In this document: piece by piece, positions 23,316 through 33,810 of the stretch | Layout of the letters: each line of letters starts with the position of its first letter | Position numbering within the stretch: the stretch's first letter is position 1 | From: Auricularia sp. M13 | Lineage: Eukaryota; Basidiomycota; Agaricomycetes; Auriculariales; Auriculariaceae | Assembly (NCBI GenBank): GCA_037042915.1 | Contig: CM073193.1 | Span: 4,216,001-4,280,000 of the forward strand | DNA length: 64,000 nt | Direction: 5' to 3' | The notes under the pieces: model-generated | Database searches by the model: none | Seen by the model: the letters and a program-made list of their open reading frames with translations, nothing else | Told to the model about the DNA's origin: nothing | Position numbers and translations under genes: made by a program

Positions 23316-24301
23316 ATGTCGACGACCACGAACCCGACGCCGACGCTATATGTGCACAACCTGAACGACAAGGTCAAGACTAGCGAGCTGCGGAGCCAGC
23401 TGTACGCGCTTTTCTCGACCTACGGGCGCGTTATCGACGTCGTCGCGTCGAAAAGCCCCAAGATGCGCGGCCAGGCGTTCCTCGTCTTCAACGACCTGGC
23501 ATCCGCGACGACGGCCATGCGCGCGTGCTCCGGAATGTCCTTTTACGACAAGCCGCTGGTAAGCACCCTCCGTCTCGCGCGCGTTGTGCCCAATCGACCG
23601 CCTTCCCACTCCAGCGCATCGAATACTCGCGCACAAAGTCTTACGCGACAGTCAGGCAAGAAGACCCTAACTTTGTCTCGCCGGCACTGGCCAAGACGAA
23701 GAAGGCGCCCGCTCCCGCGGCCAAGTTGAACGGCGGAGAGAAGCGGCCGCGCGACAGCGACGAAGCCGACGCACAACGCGACGCTAAACGCGGCAAGGCT
23801 GACGACGGCGATGAGGACGAGATGGAGATCGAAGAGGACGAGGATGCGCCGGCAAAACAACCAACAGTCAACGGAGCTGCTGCTGGTGCGTAACCCACCG
23901 AACCCAACTAAAGAACCCAGACCTGACCACAATATATTCTTGCTATCTCAGGAGCAGCATCATCCTTGCAACGACCGCCTTCAGCAACCTTACTTTGTAC
24001 AAATCTGCCACTGGAAATTACGGAAGACATGCTTTCCGTTCTCTTTTCACAGTACGTCTTGCATTTACCTCATATCCATTTAGAACTCGTCTAAACGTAT
24101 GCTCTTAGATACCAGGGCTTTCAGTCAGCCTCAGTCACCGCTTCGCAGCACCCGGCCGTGGTCAACGGCGCGCAGACATCGGCCAAGACGAAAATGGCGC
24201 AGATCTTTTACGACTCGCCCGAGCTCGCGTCCACAGCAAAGGACGCGCTGGACGGGTTCACCATCAAAAAGGGCTGGCAGATGCTCATTTCGTATGTATA
24301 G
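23316..24301 (+). CDS. U1A / U2B'' family spliceosomal snRNP protein
   Basis: Four exons fit: 23316-23558, 23615-23885, 23952-24051 and 24109-24301 (807 nt, 268 residues). RRM1 matches this family closely: RNP2 LYVHNL, the linker NDKVKTSELRSQLYALFS, RNP1 MRGQAFLVF, and FYDKPLRIEYSRTKS. A Lys/Asp/Glu-rich linker follows (KRPRDSDEADAQRDAKRG). RRM2 begins LLCTNLPLEITEDMLSVLFSQ. The protein binds a stem-loop of U1 or U2 snRNA; which of the two cannot be decided here. Its small size and two RRMs fit the family. Confidence 0.9.
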
Positions 24302-24551
24302 GCATTGCTCAGTGTCGCATGCTGCCTGCGACTGGATCCCGTCTCACCAGTTGTATATCGTTGCGAGACGCGTAATGCTAAATGTATTCTATGAGTTTCT
24401 GGCGGCCCAGGATATTAGTCTTGAGAAGAGTGGGTTTGTGCCTGACAATGGCGAGTTGTGTCGCAGTTGTTCCTGTGTCAGTGTGATTCCTGGGATCGTC
24501 AGGCGACACCGGCAACCTGAAGACGCCGTTGCAAGTCTCTTCCTGACCACC

Positions 24552-25887
24552 ATGGCGCAACAATACGACCTCAGCAAAGCAGTCGGACATGAGGACCCTG
24601 CTCAGGCCGTAAGCTCAACGGATACGGTCCTGCGAGAATGCTCACAAATGGCGGTTGAAGGTATCTTGGAACACGCGCGACTTGCTGCTGTATGCTGTCG
24701 GTATAGGAGCCAAAGCCACCGACTTGTCCATTGTCTGGGGTACGTTCTTATACCTAATATTCAACACCGAACAGCTGCTAAAGAACCATGTGGATAGAGG
24801 GCCGTACGTTCACGAATCCTTGCCGCTCGACACTGCACGCATGCTGACTGCCCACCGGAAGACCCCAAGTTCGCGGCGTTCCCGACGTACCCGGTCGTTC
24901 TGACTTACAAGGGCACCTCGTCCAATGTTGTCAACTTTCGCGAGCTCATGTCCAAGGGCCGCTCCACGCCAGGGCTCCCGAAGCTCGACCCGGACCGTGG
25001 AGTCAGCGTCCTGTCTTGCCGGGCGTCAACCAGTTCCTGCTGACAATGCGGGTCATTGCGCAGGTATTCGCCAGCCAGTACATCGAGATCTTGAAACCCT
25101 TGCCGTTGGAAAGCGGTGATGGCTGGACGTTGAAGAAGCGTATTGTCGGTGTGCACGAGAACAGTACGCTGAATGAAACTCCTCCCTACCTCCTTCGCAC
25201 GTATTAATCCTTCCGCAGAGTCCGGTATTGTGGTTGACAGCGAGCTTGTCCTCGTCGACGCCAGCGGCACACCCTATGCCCGCCTCTATGCGAGCGGTTT
25301 CAACATCGGCGCTGGTAATAAGGGCAAGTTCTCGAAGGCCATTGCGGGCCCTCCCACCGCGAAGCCGCCGCCGAAGGATAGGAAGCCCGACTGGGTCGTC
25401 GTCGAGAAGACTTCAGAGGAACAGGCGCTCCTGCACCGGCTCAGCGGAGACTACAACTACCTGCATATCGGTTCGTCTTCAGAATCGCTCAAGTCTCGTT
25501 TACGCTAACAACTTCGACCGTGCAGACCCGTCCATTGGCAAGAAGAGCGGCTTTGGGGGCGTCATCCTGCACGGGCTGGCAACGTTCGGCTTTGCCACGC
25601 GCGCCTGTCCTTGACCGCGTTGCGGGCAACGACCTCAACGCCCTGAAGGGCTTTGGCGGGCGATTCTCGAGCCCCGTTGTTCCAGGAGATGTCCTTGAGA
25701 CGAGCATCTGGGAGGTCGGTGCGGGTCCGGACGGCACCATCGAGGTTGCCTTCGTCACGAAGAACACACGCACAGGCAAGGTGCGTTTGACAGTTCAGCA
25801 GAATTGGCGATCCGTGCTCAATCGTCGCAGCTCGCCTTGTCGAACGGCATTGCGTTCGTCAAGAAGGCCGACAAGACTAAGCTTTAG
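24552..25887 (+). CDS. Peroxisome-type MaoC (R)-hydratase, hydratase-2 family (one apparent frame break)
   Basis: Starts MAQQYDLSKAVGHED. An intron joins to VSWNTRDLLLYAVGIGAKATD, the usual N-terminal hot-dog fold. The second hot-dog fold carries the MaoC active site: GDYNYLHIDPSIGKKSGFGG then VILHGLATFGF, with the catalytic Asp and His visible. This is the architecture of the hydratase 2 unit of peroxisomal multifunctional beta-oxidation enzymes, here without a dehydrogenase part. It ends KKADKTKL, where TKL is only a weak type-1 peroxisomal signal. At about 25608-25614 the frame reading FATRA must shift by one base to reach VLDRVAGNDLN. The exon join near 24739-24865 is unresolved. Confidence 0.85.
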
Positions 25888-26022
25888 TTGGCTCTGTGAC
25901 AACAGCTCTGCTGGCCGCGCGGAAAGAGATTCACAGACATGTAAAACACAAGTCCATTATGTATAGCGCCAATTATAAGGATAAATAATCTCAACACAAA
26001 ATAAGAGTCCTCAACATCGATG

Positions 26023-27847
26023 TCATGAGCGCAGCAGAGCCTGGTTGGTGATGGCCAGGGAGAGCGGGACCATGTCGGGCCATACAAAGTTGTCGATGTA
26101 GAGGAGCTTGGGGTAGACGTTCTTACTGACAGCAGGCAGGACCTGCTGGAACATTGCGCCGATCGCCTTCTTGGACAAGTCCAGTATGGAGTCGCCAAGC
26201 GGGCAGATGAGCGCGTCAGCGGCCTGCTGCGTGAGCGTCCAGGAAAGCAGGAAGTAGCCGCCGTCAGCGGCCTCGTGGTACATCTTCTGCAGCTGGTCCG
26301 CGGCCATCTCGCGCAGGTCGTCCGTGTCCGAGTACTCGTTGTACGCGTTCAGCTGCTCGTACTCGAAGAAGCCCTTGCCGTGCAGATCGCCTAGCGTGAC
26401 GTCCTCGCCGTCGAGACGGAAGAGGAGGATCACGGCCGAGCGGGTACCCGAGGAAGTAAGCTCGTTCAGCGTCAAGGTCGTCAAATCGATGTCCGCGCTG
26501 GGAGCGATGTAGAGGTCTTTGATGCCTTTCAGCTCGGCGATGAGACGGTCCAGCTCGGCTTGGTTGAAGGGGCGGTAATGGCTGTTTCCCACATCCTGAA
26601 CCAACCTGCTGTCAGCAAAGGAACGTCACCAGAAAGCGAGTGAACAGACGGTGTTTAGGTCGTGCGACAATCTGAGGATGATAATTTCGGCCTTGTCCTT
26701 TGTGAAATCATTAACCTCGTTGACAATGTTGGAAAGACCTTCGCCGTTGCCTCCCTGGAATGAGGAGACGAGGACTGCATCAATCTCCGAGTAATGGCCC
26801 GTCTTGAATTTTCCACCGGAAATGACAGGTCGAATATCGAAGTACCGCGCGCCACTAGCAAGCTGAGCGGCGATGGAACGCGTCTGCGTGAGAGTGTTGC
26901 ATTCTTTCGAGCCGGCCGTCTTGCCATCCAGGAGGTACATGCCGCTGTCGTGACTTCCAGGCAGAACGAACCGTCCGAGCGTCATATTGCCGTACGTGTC
27001 CAAAGTGCTCTGGATCCAGTTCTGCGGCGGGTTGCTCGAGACAAACGACGAGAGGTCTGTCCCCGCAAGAGCAAAGTTGACGAAACCGTCATGATTCCAA
27101 CCCAGCGGGATGGTGCTGCCCTGGCTGTTGCCAAGAGTAGACATGCTCAGGAGCTGCACCTGCAGACGGAAATCGCTCGTGCTCTTTGCCCCGCGCGCCT
27201 GCACCTGGAACGTGTACGGCGTGCTATCCAGCTGGTATGTCGCCTCGCCAGCGTCGTCCACCGTGGAAACGGCTGTTTTGAACTCCACGTACACCGGCGC
27301 GACGGAGAAGGGTGCAATCTCGCGCGGCCATTTCTCCTCCCACTCGTTCATCTGGTAGGAATGGGACTGGATGAGCTTCCAGACATAGGGCGTGCCGTTG
27401 ATTAGGTTGGCCTGCCCGCCATGTCCATAGCGAGCCTCAATCTGGCCACGTCGCGCGGCATGGGCGTTATTCGCGCCTCGAGCTGGTCTACGGTCGCAGT
27501 TAGAGAGAATCTTGGCAGATAGCTGGAGACGCACTGGCATTGGCTAAAGGCTGATTCCCAGGGGTAAGGATACGCGCACGCAAGAATGAGGAGAACATAC
27601 TTTCGTTGAGGCGCGTGCAGACGGCGCCAACTTCGCAGGGGATGGCACCTGAGGCATATTGTTAAGTCCTATCCTTCCCCAGCGGCATTTCCTGCTCACC
27701 AAGGTCTAACGTATCACCTAAATTATGCGGTTGGGTCAGCGCACGCTGGGCTTCGAATCGCGTGTACTCACATTCCGCAAAGACAGGTAAACGTGCAGCA
27801 ACAAGAGCTGCCAAGCCGAAGAACGGCGCAAACGGAAGGAGCCTCAT
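26023..27847 (-). CDS. Secreted PI-PLC X-domain-like phosphodiesterase
   Basis: The first exon encodes a signal peptide (MRLLPFAPFFGLAALVAARL then PVFAEC). Tiny exons (GDTLDLG; GAIPCEVGAVCTRLNE) lead into the main body. The N-terminal beta domain (NGTPYVWKLIQ, VYVEFKTAVST) precedes a PLC-like TIM barrel: FVLPGSHDSGMYLLDG with the catalytic-type His, then SGARYFDIRPV, and FKTGHYSEIDAV. The C-terminal part follows an intron at about 26600-26650 and ends NQALLRS. No EF-hand, C2 or Y domain is present, so this is the small secreted fungal and bacterial-like class. The substrate (phosphatidylinositol or a GPI-like lipid) is inferred only from the fold. Confidence 0.85.
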
Positions 27848-28446
27848 CCAGGGGAGAAAAGGGGAAAAGAAGAAAGAAAATAAGATTAAATGAAAGGGTG
27901 CAGGACCCTGGCTGAAAGCGCAAGAAAAGGAGGAAGACAAGCCAAACGCCGGAGAGCACGGATGCACAGCTCTCGTGCAGGTTGGCGATGATGATGCCTC
28001 CGTGGCTCCCAACCATCCCATCAGGCACAACATGTTGGAAGATTGTTGCGGAGCGTAATGTTCAGGTAGAATTCACCCATCCCCGATTGAAGGCAAGGAA
28101 AGAGTCTGGAAGTGCATTGAGCATGACTAGAGTGCTTGAGGTCCGAGGTACGGGATGAACGCTCAGGTCACTGCCAAATTTCCAAGTAGCAGTGCTTTTG
28201 AGCATTCGCCTGAATTACAAGCTTTGTCACTGGCTCGACACTGCGTGAAAATCGTCACAACAGCCTGCTAGGATCGTAGACAGAAGAGAGACATTTGACT
28301 CCGACCGGCGGACTTGACACGCTCCTTGGCTTCTTCCGCAACCATGTCCACATCATACCTTCCTCGCAATTGTAACGGACTGGTGGTGCTCCAGCTCGGA
28401 TGGTCGATTCTCAGCGATATTAAGGCTTTTGATGTCAGAACGGTCT
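27848..28446. other. Upstream region of the PLC-like gene
   Basis: About 600 bp between the PLC-like start codon and the left target duplication of the transposon-like element. No gene recognised. Confidence 0.45.
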
Positions 28447-28452
28447 GCCAGT

Positions 28453-28476
28453 CATCGGGGAAAACAGGATTTTATT
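28453..28476 (+). repeat. Left terminal inverted repeat
   Basis: A 24-nt end matching the right end in inverted orientation, beginning CATCGGGGAAAAC. The subterminal ATAATG/CAATG motifs at 28492-28508 and 28521-28537 follow. Confidence 0.8.
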
Positions 28477-29511
28477 TGACTGACATTGGCCGCAATGCAT
28501 TATAATGTCTTGCAATGAGCACAATGCATTACAATGACCCCACGGCCTTATAATGACATGGAGGTCATTACGATTTCGGCGCAAGATTGCCCCAATATTG
28601 AGCCCAGATTGCAATGACATTCAAATGACCTTACGGTGACGATTAAACGATGTTGAAATGACATTCTAACTACATGCAATCCAAAGCCGGCTACACCGCA
28701 GCCGCCAGCTGGTTCAATTACTGAATATTGGATAGGCCACCGCGCCACCGGCCACGCACAGCAACGCGTCAGCAGCAACAAATCCGTGCATCGGGCGAAC
28801 GTCCGCAACAGCGGCCACCGCCAAACGACGACGGAACGAATACAAATGTGACGGCACTCACAACCGGGGGAAGGCGGGGAGGCGGCCGTCTTGCAATGTT
28901 GCTCGTTGTGCAGAGAAAAGGCTAGAACAGACGAAGTCAGCTTGTGCTCAGCGATGTCAGGGAGGAAACGCGTACCACTGCCCAGAAAGATCGTACGCGA
29001 GCTTCGTCCGCGGGACAGCTGGTAGATAGTCGGCGTGCACGTTGATAGTCCAAGCTGGACGGCGAGAACTCACAGAGACCGGGGGGCACGAGGAGGGGAA
29101 AAGAGAGAGGACAAGGAGCATTCGGTTGATTCCGACTTCGCGTCGACTTTTTTGAACTGTGCGACGCGTCATGGCGACGGCTTCGGCCGCAGGCTCAGTC
29201 ACGGTGGAGCAGCGGTGGAGCGTAGGATTTCAGCTCCAAGTCCGTTTAGGTGCCTGCTGGCTGCTCTGCGCAGCCCGCCTCCGCGAATACGAGCGAATCT
29301 AAGCAATAGACTCCCCATTCTCACACCAAAGGTGCAAGTCGGACTGGCAACGGTCGTCTTCTAGGTTAGGATTGGGCAACCTGTACACAACGCAGAGAAT
29401 GTTGTGCACCTACTATACTGAGGGGGAAACATTGAGGCTGCTTTGGAGGCAAGTATGAACATTTAGGTCCCATTGCGAAGAAGGCGCACTGCTGCGAGGA
29501 ATTCTAATAGG

Positions 29512-29579
29512 ACTGCAACGGTTGCAGAATATTGCGGGGTATCTCGATGGCACTGCAACGGCTGCAGAATGTTGCGAGG
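29512..29579. repeat. Subterminal direct repeat pair in the transposon-like element
   Basis: Two 28-nt copies (29512-29539 and 29552-29579) starting ACTGCAACGG match at 25 of 28 positions. Such subterminal repeats are often transposase binding sites; here that is inference. Confidence 0.8.
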
Positions 29580-29623
29580 CATTATAATGTCCTAAATCCA
29601 TTTGAATCGCTGCAATGCATGGC

Positions 29624-29647
29624 AATGAAATCCGGTTTTCCCCGATG
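29624..29647 (-). repeat. Right terminal inverted repeat
   Basis: The inverted partner of 28453-28476, ending GGTTTTCCCCGATG on the plus strand, followed by the GCCAG duplication. Confidence 0.8.
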
Positions 29648-29913
29648 CGCCAGCCTTCGTGACCGTTGACATCCGGACTGTCGCCTCTGAGGCACTGTTG
29701 TGCTCTGTTCAGTGTTGGACATGCTCAGCTCGTTGGCATCGCATATAGGCACAGCGGTGAATTGGCTTGCCCGGCTACTTCTCCGGCTACGTGTAGCACG
29801 CCTGCCAATTGCTCCGCGCATGACTGTCAAAACAGTCGCCGACATTCTTCGCCGCACAACGCCCATGATAGCTCCATGACCGAGTGCACCTGCTCTGTGC
29901 CTGACTCAGAACG

Positions 29914-29920
29914 TATATAT
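29914..29920 (+). promoter_or_regulatory. Possible TATA element
   Basis: TATATAT lies about 55 nt upstream of the start codon of the DUF4430-like gene, a plausible core promoter position. Confidence 0.35.
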
Positions 29921-29973
29921 GATCTCGTAAACCTCTGAACATCTCTGTCTCATTGACGGCCCCTCCACTTGAC

Positions 29974-30765
29974 ATGCGCTGCCTGACCCTTGCCTCCTGG
30001 TTCATCCCCGTCTTGCTCACTCTGCTGGTGAAAGCTGCCAACAAACCGCGCCTGGTCAATCTGCGCGTGGAAGGGGCTGCAGATACCATCTTTGAAGCCC
30101 TGATCTTGACTCGCGTACGTTGTTCGTACTATCCGCCGCTCCGTGTCGGTGTATCCAATGTCCCGCAGGGCCACAATATTACAACGGAGTCTGGAGGAAC
30201 ACATCACTGCGATGGAACAAACCTTGGCGCAAACGCTGAGCCAGGGCCGACGTGCACAAGTGCATTGGCCGATGCAGCACGCCTCAAGCGCTTCTCCTTC
30301 GACGGGTGAGCACGCAGCATTCTCCTGCTGTGGATGTTGATCCCAAATAGTACATTCTTCACCGAGTTCGACGATTACTTCATCACGCGCATTGCGGACT
30401 CCGCACAGACCGACGCCCAGTTCTGGGGCATCCTGCTAAACTTCGTGTTCACTCCGGTCGGCGGCTGTCAGCAGCAAGTCCGATCATTCGATCAAATCCT
30501 CTGGGCATTCGACGCTTTCAACGCACAACACTTCCTGAAACTGGATGGACCGCATGTGGTCCACGTCGGGAAACCTGCCACGTTCACTGTCGTTGATGGG
30601 CTGAACGATTCTAATACACCCATTTCCAACGCTGCTGTCGGTGGCGGAACGACCGGCGCGGACGGACGAGTGACTTTGTCGTTTACAACACCTGGTCTCC
30701 ATTCTTTGAAGGCGACGAGGTCGGACTCGATACGTTCGAACCGCTTCGACGTGTTAGTAGTCTAA
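29974..30765 (+). CDS. Secreted DUF4430 (transcobalamin-C-like) protein
   Basis: Three exons fit: 29974-30114, 30169-30305 and 30351-30765 (693 nt, 230 residues). It has a signal peptide (MRCLTLASWFIPVLLTLLV). The body starts VNLRVEGAADTIFE and continues with GTHHCDGTNLGANAEPGPTC, FDDYFITRI, FWGILLNF, GGCQQQV and DQILWAFDAF, the pattern of fungal DUF4430-type secreted proteins related to the C-terminal domain of transcobalamin. A second Ig-like module follows (KPATFTVVDG, GADGRVTLSF). Function in fungi is unknown; ligand binding outside the cell is a guess. The gene starts 320 bp right of the transposon-like element. Confidence 0.8.
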
Positions 30766-30896
30766 GCTTTGCGGATCGCCAGAAGGGCGTCAGTCTGCTA
30801 TCTTGCGTTGCAATGCGAGCAGTGGTGACACACTGTCAAATCAAATTCCAAGTCTAAAGTATACATGCTGAGTAACCACACTGCGATGATGAAACC

Positions 30897-30913
30897 GGGG
30901 GGGGGGGGGGGGG
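30897..30913. repeat. 17-base G tract
   Basis: A run of 17 G ends 2 bases before the stop codon of the GlnRS gene (minus strand), so its 3' UTR begins with a C run. Length is likely unstable or mis-sequenced. Confidence 0.85.
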
Positions 30914-30915
30914 CA

Positions 30916-33716
30916 TTAGTTGGTCTTGCCCGCGTCCTCCTTGAGACTGACAATCCTGTTGAGCACGACGTAGTCTCCGTCGTGTCTCCGCGGCTCGACG
31001 TTGGGGCCCTCGCTCAAAGACGCAAGTCGCGCATCCTTGTCGAGCGCAAAGTACGCAACGCGCATGCCCTGGAAGCGCACGCACTCGTTGCCAACAAGCT
31101 GCTCAGCTGTAGCATGCGGCTCGTCGCCATGTCCACCGGTACCCACAAGAGCCGGCGCCGCCGCCCAGCCTCCTGCTCGAGTTTCTTCGCCGCCTCCTGG
31201 CGATCCAGCGCCTCCTTGACAGCGTCGCTGTGTGCGCGTTTGGCAAGCGAGAGGAAGCCGACCTCCACCATCGCCCCGCGCACGACCTCCAGACTGTCCG
31301 GATTGATGTCTGCGATGTAGTCCGGCGACGCGGCGGGGTTGTCACTCTTGAACAGCCGGTTGAAGATGCGAGTTTCGTCGACTATGACAGGCGAGCCGGA
31401 CGGTTTGTGCTCCGCCACCCACTGGATGAACGCCTTCGGCTTGGATTTCTTGTCCGTATCGAAGCGCACCACGACCTCCGTGACCGTCTCCGTGGCTGGA
31501 TCTGTCTTGTGCGACACGTAGACAACAGGGTGTGGCGCCTGAAGCAAGCCCACAGACTTGCCAGGTGCGAGCCTGAAGTAGTCCTTCGAATCCTGGAGTC
31601 GGAAATCGTCCACATCGATGTAGACCGTCCGCGTCAGCGGGATTTTGCTGGACCCAAGTGCAGGGACTTTCGGATGTAGGGGCTTCTCGACCCAAATGAC
31701 CTCGCCCTCGGGGATGGACTCGATCGTCACTTTTAACGGGCGCAGTACCATCATCAACCGTGGCACGCTGTTCTCCAGGTACTGGCGGACGGCATGCTCG
31801 AATCGCACGGCCTGGATGTTCGACGCTGCGACAGTGACGCCAAGACCACCGACAAAGGAAAGGATTGCGCCTGGAGGTATCCCGCGTCGACGCAGCGCGA
31901 CAAGCGTGTACATCCGCGGATCGTCCCATCCGCTGACATGTCCCTCCTTAACGAGGCGGAGAAGTTTCCGCTTGGACATGACGGTACCCTCGATGTTGAG
32001 TCGCCCGTACTCGGACTGCCTAGGCTTGTAGACTCGCAATTGGTCGCACAACCATTCGTAAGACTCCCGCGAGTCTATGAACTCGGTGGTACATAACGAG
32101 TGCCTGGGGGAAAGTGTCAGAATTCAGTGATCATCAAGTGGTGCAGGCACTCACGAGATGTTCTCGAAGCTATCGCACAGACAGTGCGTGAAGTCATATG
32201 TAGGATATATGCACCAAGTCGTGCCAGTTCGGTGGTGAGGTGCATTCACTACACGATATGCCACGAGATCCCACATCTGGGGATTGCCAGACGTCAGATC
32301 CTGCTTCATGCGCATGGTCATTTCGCCGCGCGCATATTTGCCGTTCTTCATTTCCTCGAAAATCCGAAGCGACTCCTCAATGGGACGTTCGCGATGCACG
32401 CACGCTTTGCGCTCGCCGTGCTCCTTGCCGCCGCGGTTGATGTTCATCTCCTCCGCTACAAGTCGTTAGGCGCGAGAATCAAACTTGGAGAAGCACAAGT
32501 ACGCACCTGTGCACGAGCAGCAGTAGCCTTTGCCGACCTGGATAAGCTTCACGCCCAGGTCATACAGCTGCTGGAAGTAATCGCTCGAATATGTGATCCT
32601 AAACGGCTCATAGCCCAGCCACCGCACAATCTCGAGGATGCTCTCGAAGTACTTCGCCTCCTCGGCCTCGGGATTCGTGTCGTCGTAGCGCAGGTAGCAC
32701 TTGCCGCCATGGTGTGCAGCATAGCCGAAATTAACGAAGATGGCTTTCGAATGGCCGATATGCAAAAAACCGTTGGGCTCAGGCGGAAAACGCGTGAAGA
32801 CCTTGCCGCCTGTTGCGGCCAGATGCTGTTCGCGGAGCGCAGGGTCGATTTGCGGGTTTTCGCCTGGCTTATGCAGAGCGCCAAGGAAGCCCTCCTCGAA
32901 GACTGTCTTTGCAGATGGTGCTTCAGCTTCTGGTTCAGGCTTTGAGGACGAAGCGGCAGGTTTCGCGGTTTTTGATTCCTTCGATGCGTTAGCGACCGGT
33001 TAGCACGTCACGCATTCAACATACCTTGGCTGGAGGTTTTGCAGCAGCTTTGGGTCCGAATGTTTCTATGAAAACGCGCTCGACGGCGTCCTTCACATCG
33101 CGCGTCGGCGCCCAACGCAGATTTGGAAGTTGCTTTGTGGCATTCAACGCGCTGGTAAATGTCGACCAGCCAGAGTACGCTGCAGACTTGACATATGAGG
33201 TGACTGCCTCGTAAATTTCCTCGTTGGTTATGCTAAAGCCTGGGAAATCGTCATCAGCGATGCATATGGCCGTGCGCGCTGGCTGCAGCGGTACGCACCC
33301 ACACCGCAAACATCGTCGAATTCCGCGTCGTTGATGGGCACCGAGTGCGATTCGAGGTATGAGGCAGCAGCTACAGCCAATACAATCAAGATAACGCCGT
33401 GATATACAAACCGATACGCACCATCGACCTGGTCCGCGGTCTTGAGCTTGCCATCGACGATCGCGTTCACGCCATAGTCACGCGCAGCGGGCTCGAGCTT
33501 GGAAGTTTTGAGCGCATACTGAGCCAGAAGTGTGCCGCGTTTCGCGTCGAGAGACTTGGTCGCGAGACCATTGGCGTCGATAATCTCCCTGAGCGCCGCC
33601 GACTGCTTTGCGCTGCCCGCGACATCCTGCGCCTTCTTCGCGTCAAGGCCGATAGCCTGGAATAGGCGGATTTGCTCTGCCACGGCTGGATCGTTTAGAT
33701 CGACTTTCGGCGGCAT
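30916..33716 (-). CDS. GLN4: Glutaminyl-tRNA synthetase (one apparent frame break near the 3' end)
   Basis: Starts [20 protein letters not shown]. The N-terminal helical YqeY-like appendage (residues 1 to about 190) is followed by the class I core: HIGH-type motif [35 protein letters not shown], and the KMSKS-type motif VMSKRKL. The anticodon-binding beta barrels follow and contain [20 protein letters not shown] and FIQWVAEH. The last segment reads [20 protein letters not shown] and ends EDAGKTN. Two readings explain a frame change at about 31125-31170 after LEQEA: a single-base break in a GC-rich run, or a 46-nt intron. I favour the break, because [13 protein letters not shown] before LVGNE reads naturally. 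GlnRS charges tRNA-Gln in the cytosol. Confidence 0.92.
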
Positions 33717-33810
33717 GGTTCAGAAGATAGGTGAAGAGGTAAAGATTCAGAGAGCCAGTGACTCGGCGATCTACTACAGGCTTTATCAACGCGCTAAGTC
33801 CGAGTTCGAG

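Larger units (their letters stand above)
28452..29648. mobile_element. Non-autonomous DNA transposon-like element with terminal inverted repeats
   Basis: The two ends are inverted copies: CATCGGGGAAAACAGGATTT at 28453 and, reading the other strand inward from 29647, CATCGGGGAAAACCGGATTT. They match at 22 of 24 positions. A 5-bp direct repeat GCCAG flanks both sides (28447-28451 and 29649-29653), consistent with a target-site duplication. One unmatched base lies between each repeat and the conserved end. Inside, near both ends, are short repeated motifs built on GCAATGCATTATAATG. The centre (about 28680-29400) has no recognisable transposase, so any movement would need an enzyme from elsewhere. 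Superfamily is unknown; the 5-bp duplication does not settle it. Confidence 0.7.

Noticed and set aside
28957-29202. Minus-strand frame inside the inverted-repeat element
   Set aside because: Tested as a transposase fragment, but no catalytic motif or family resemblance was visible.
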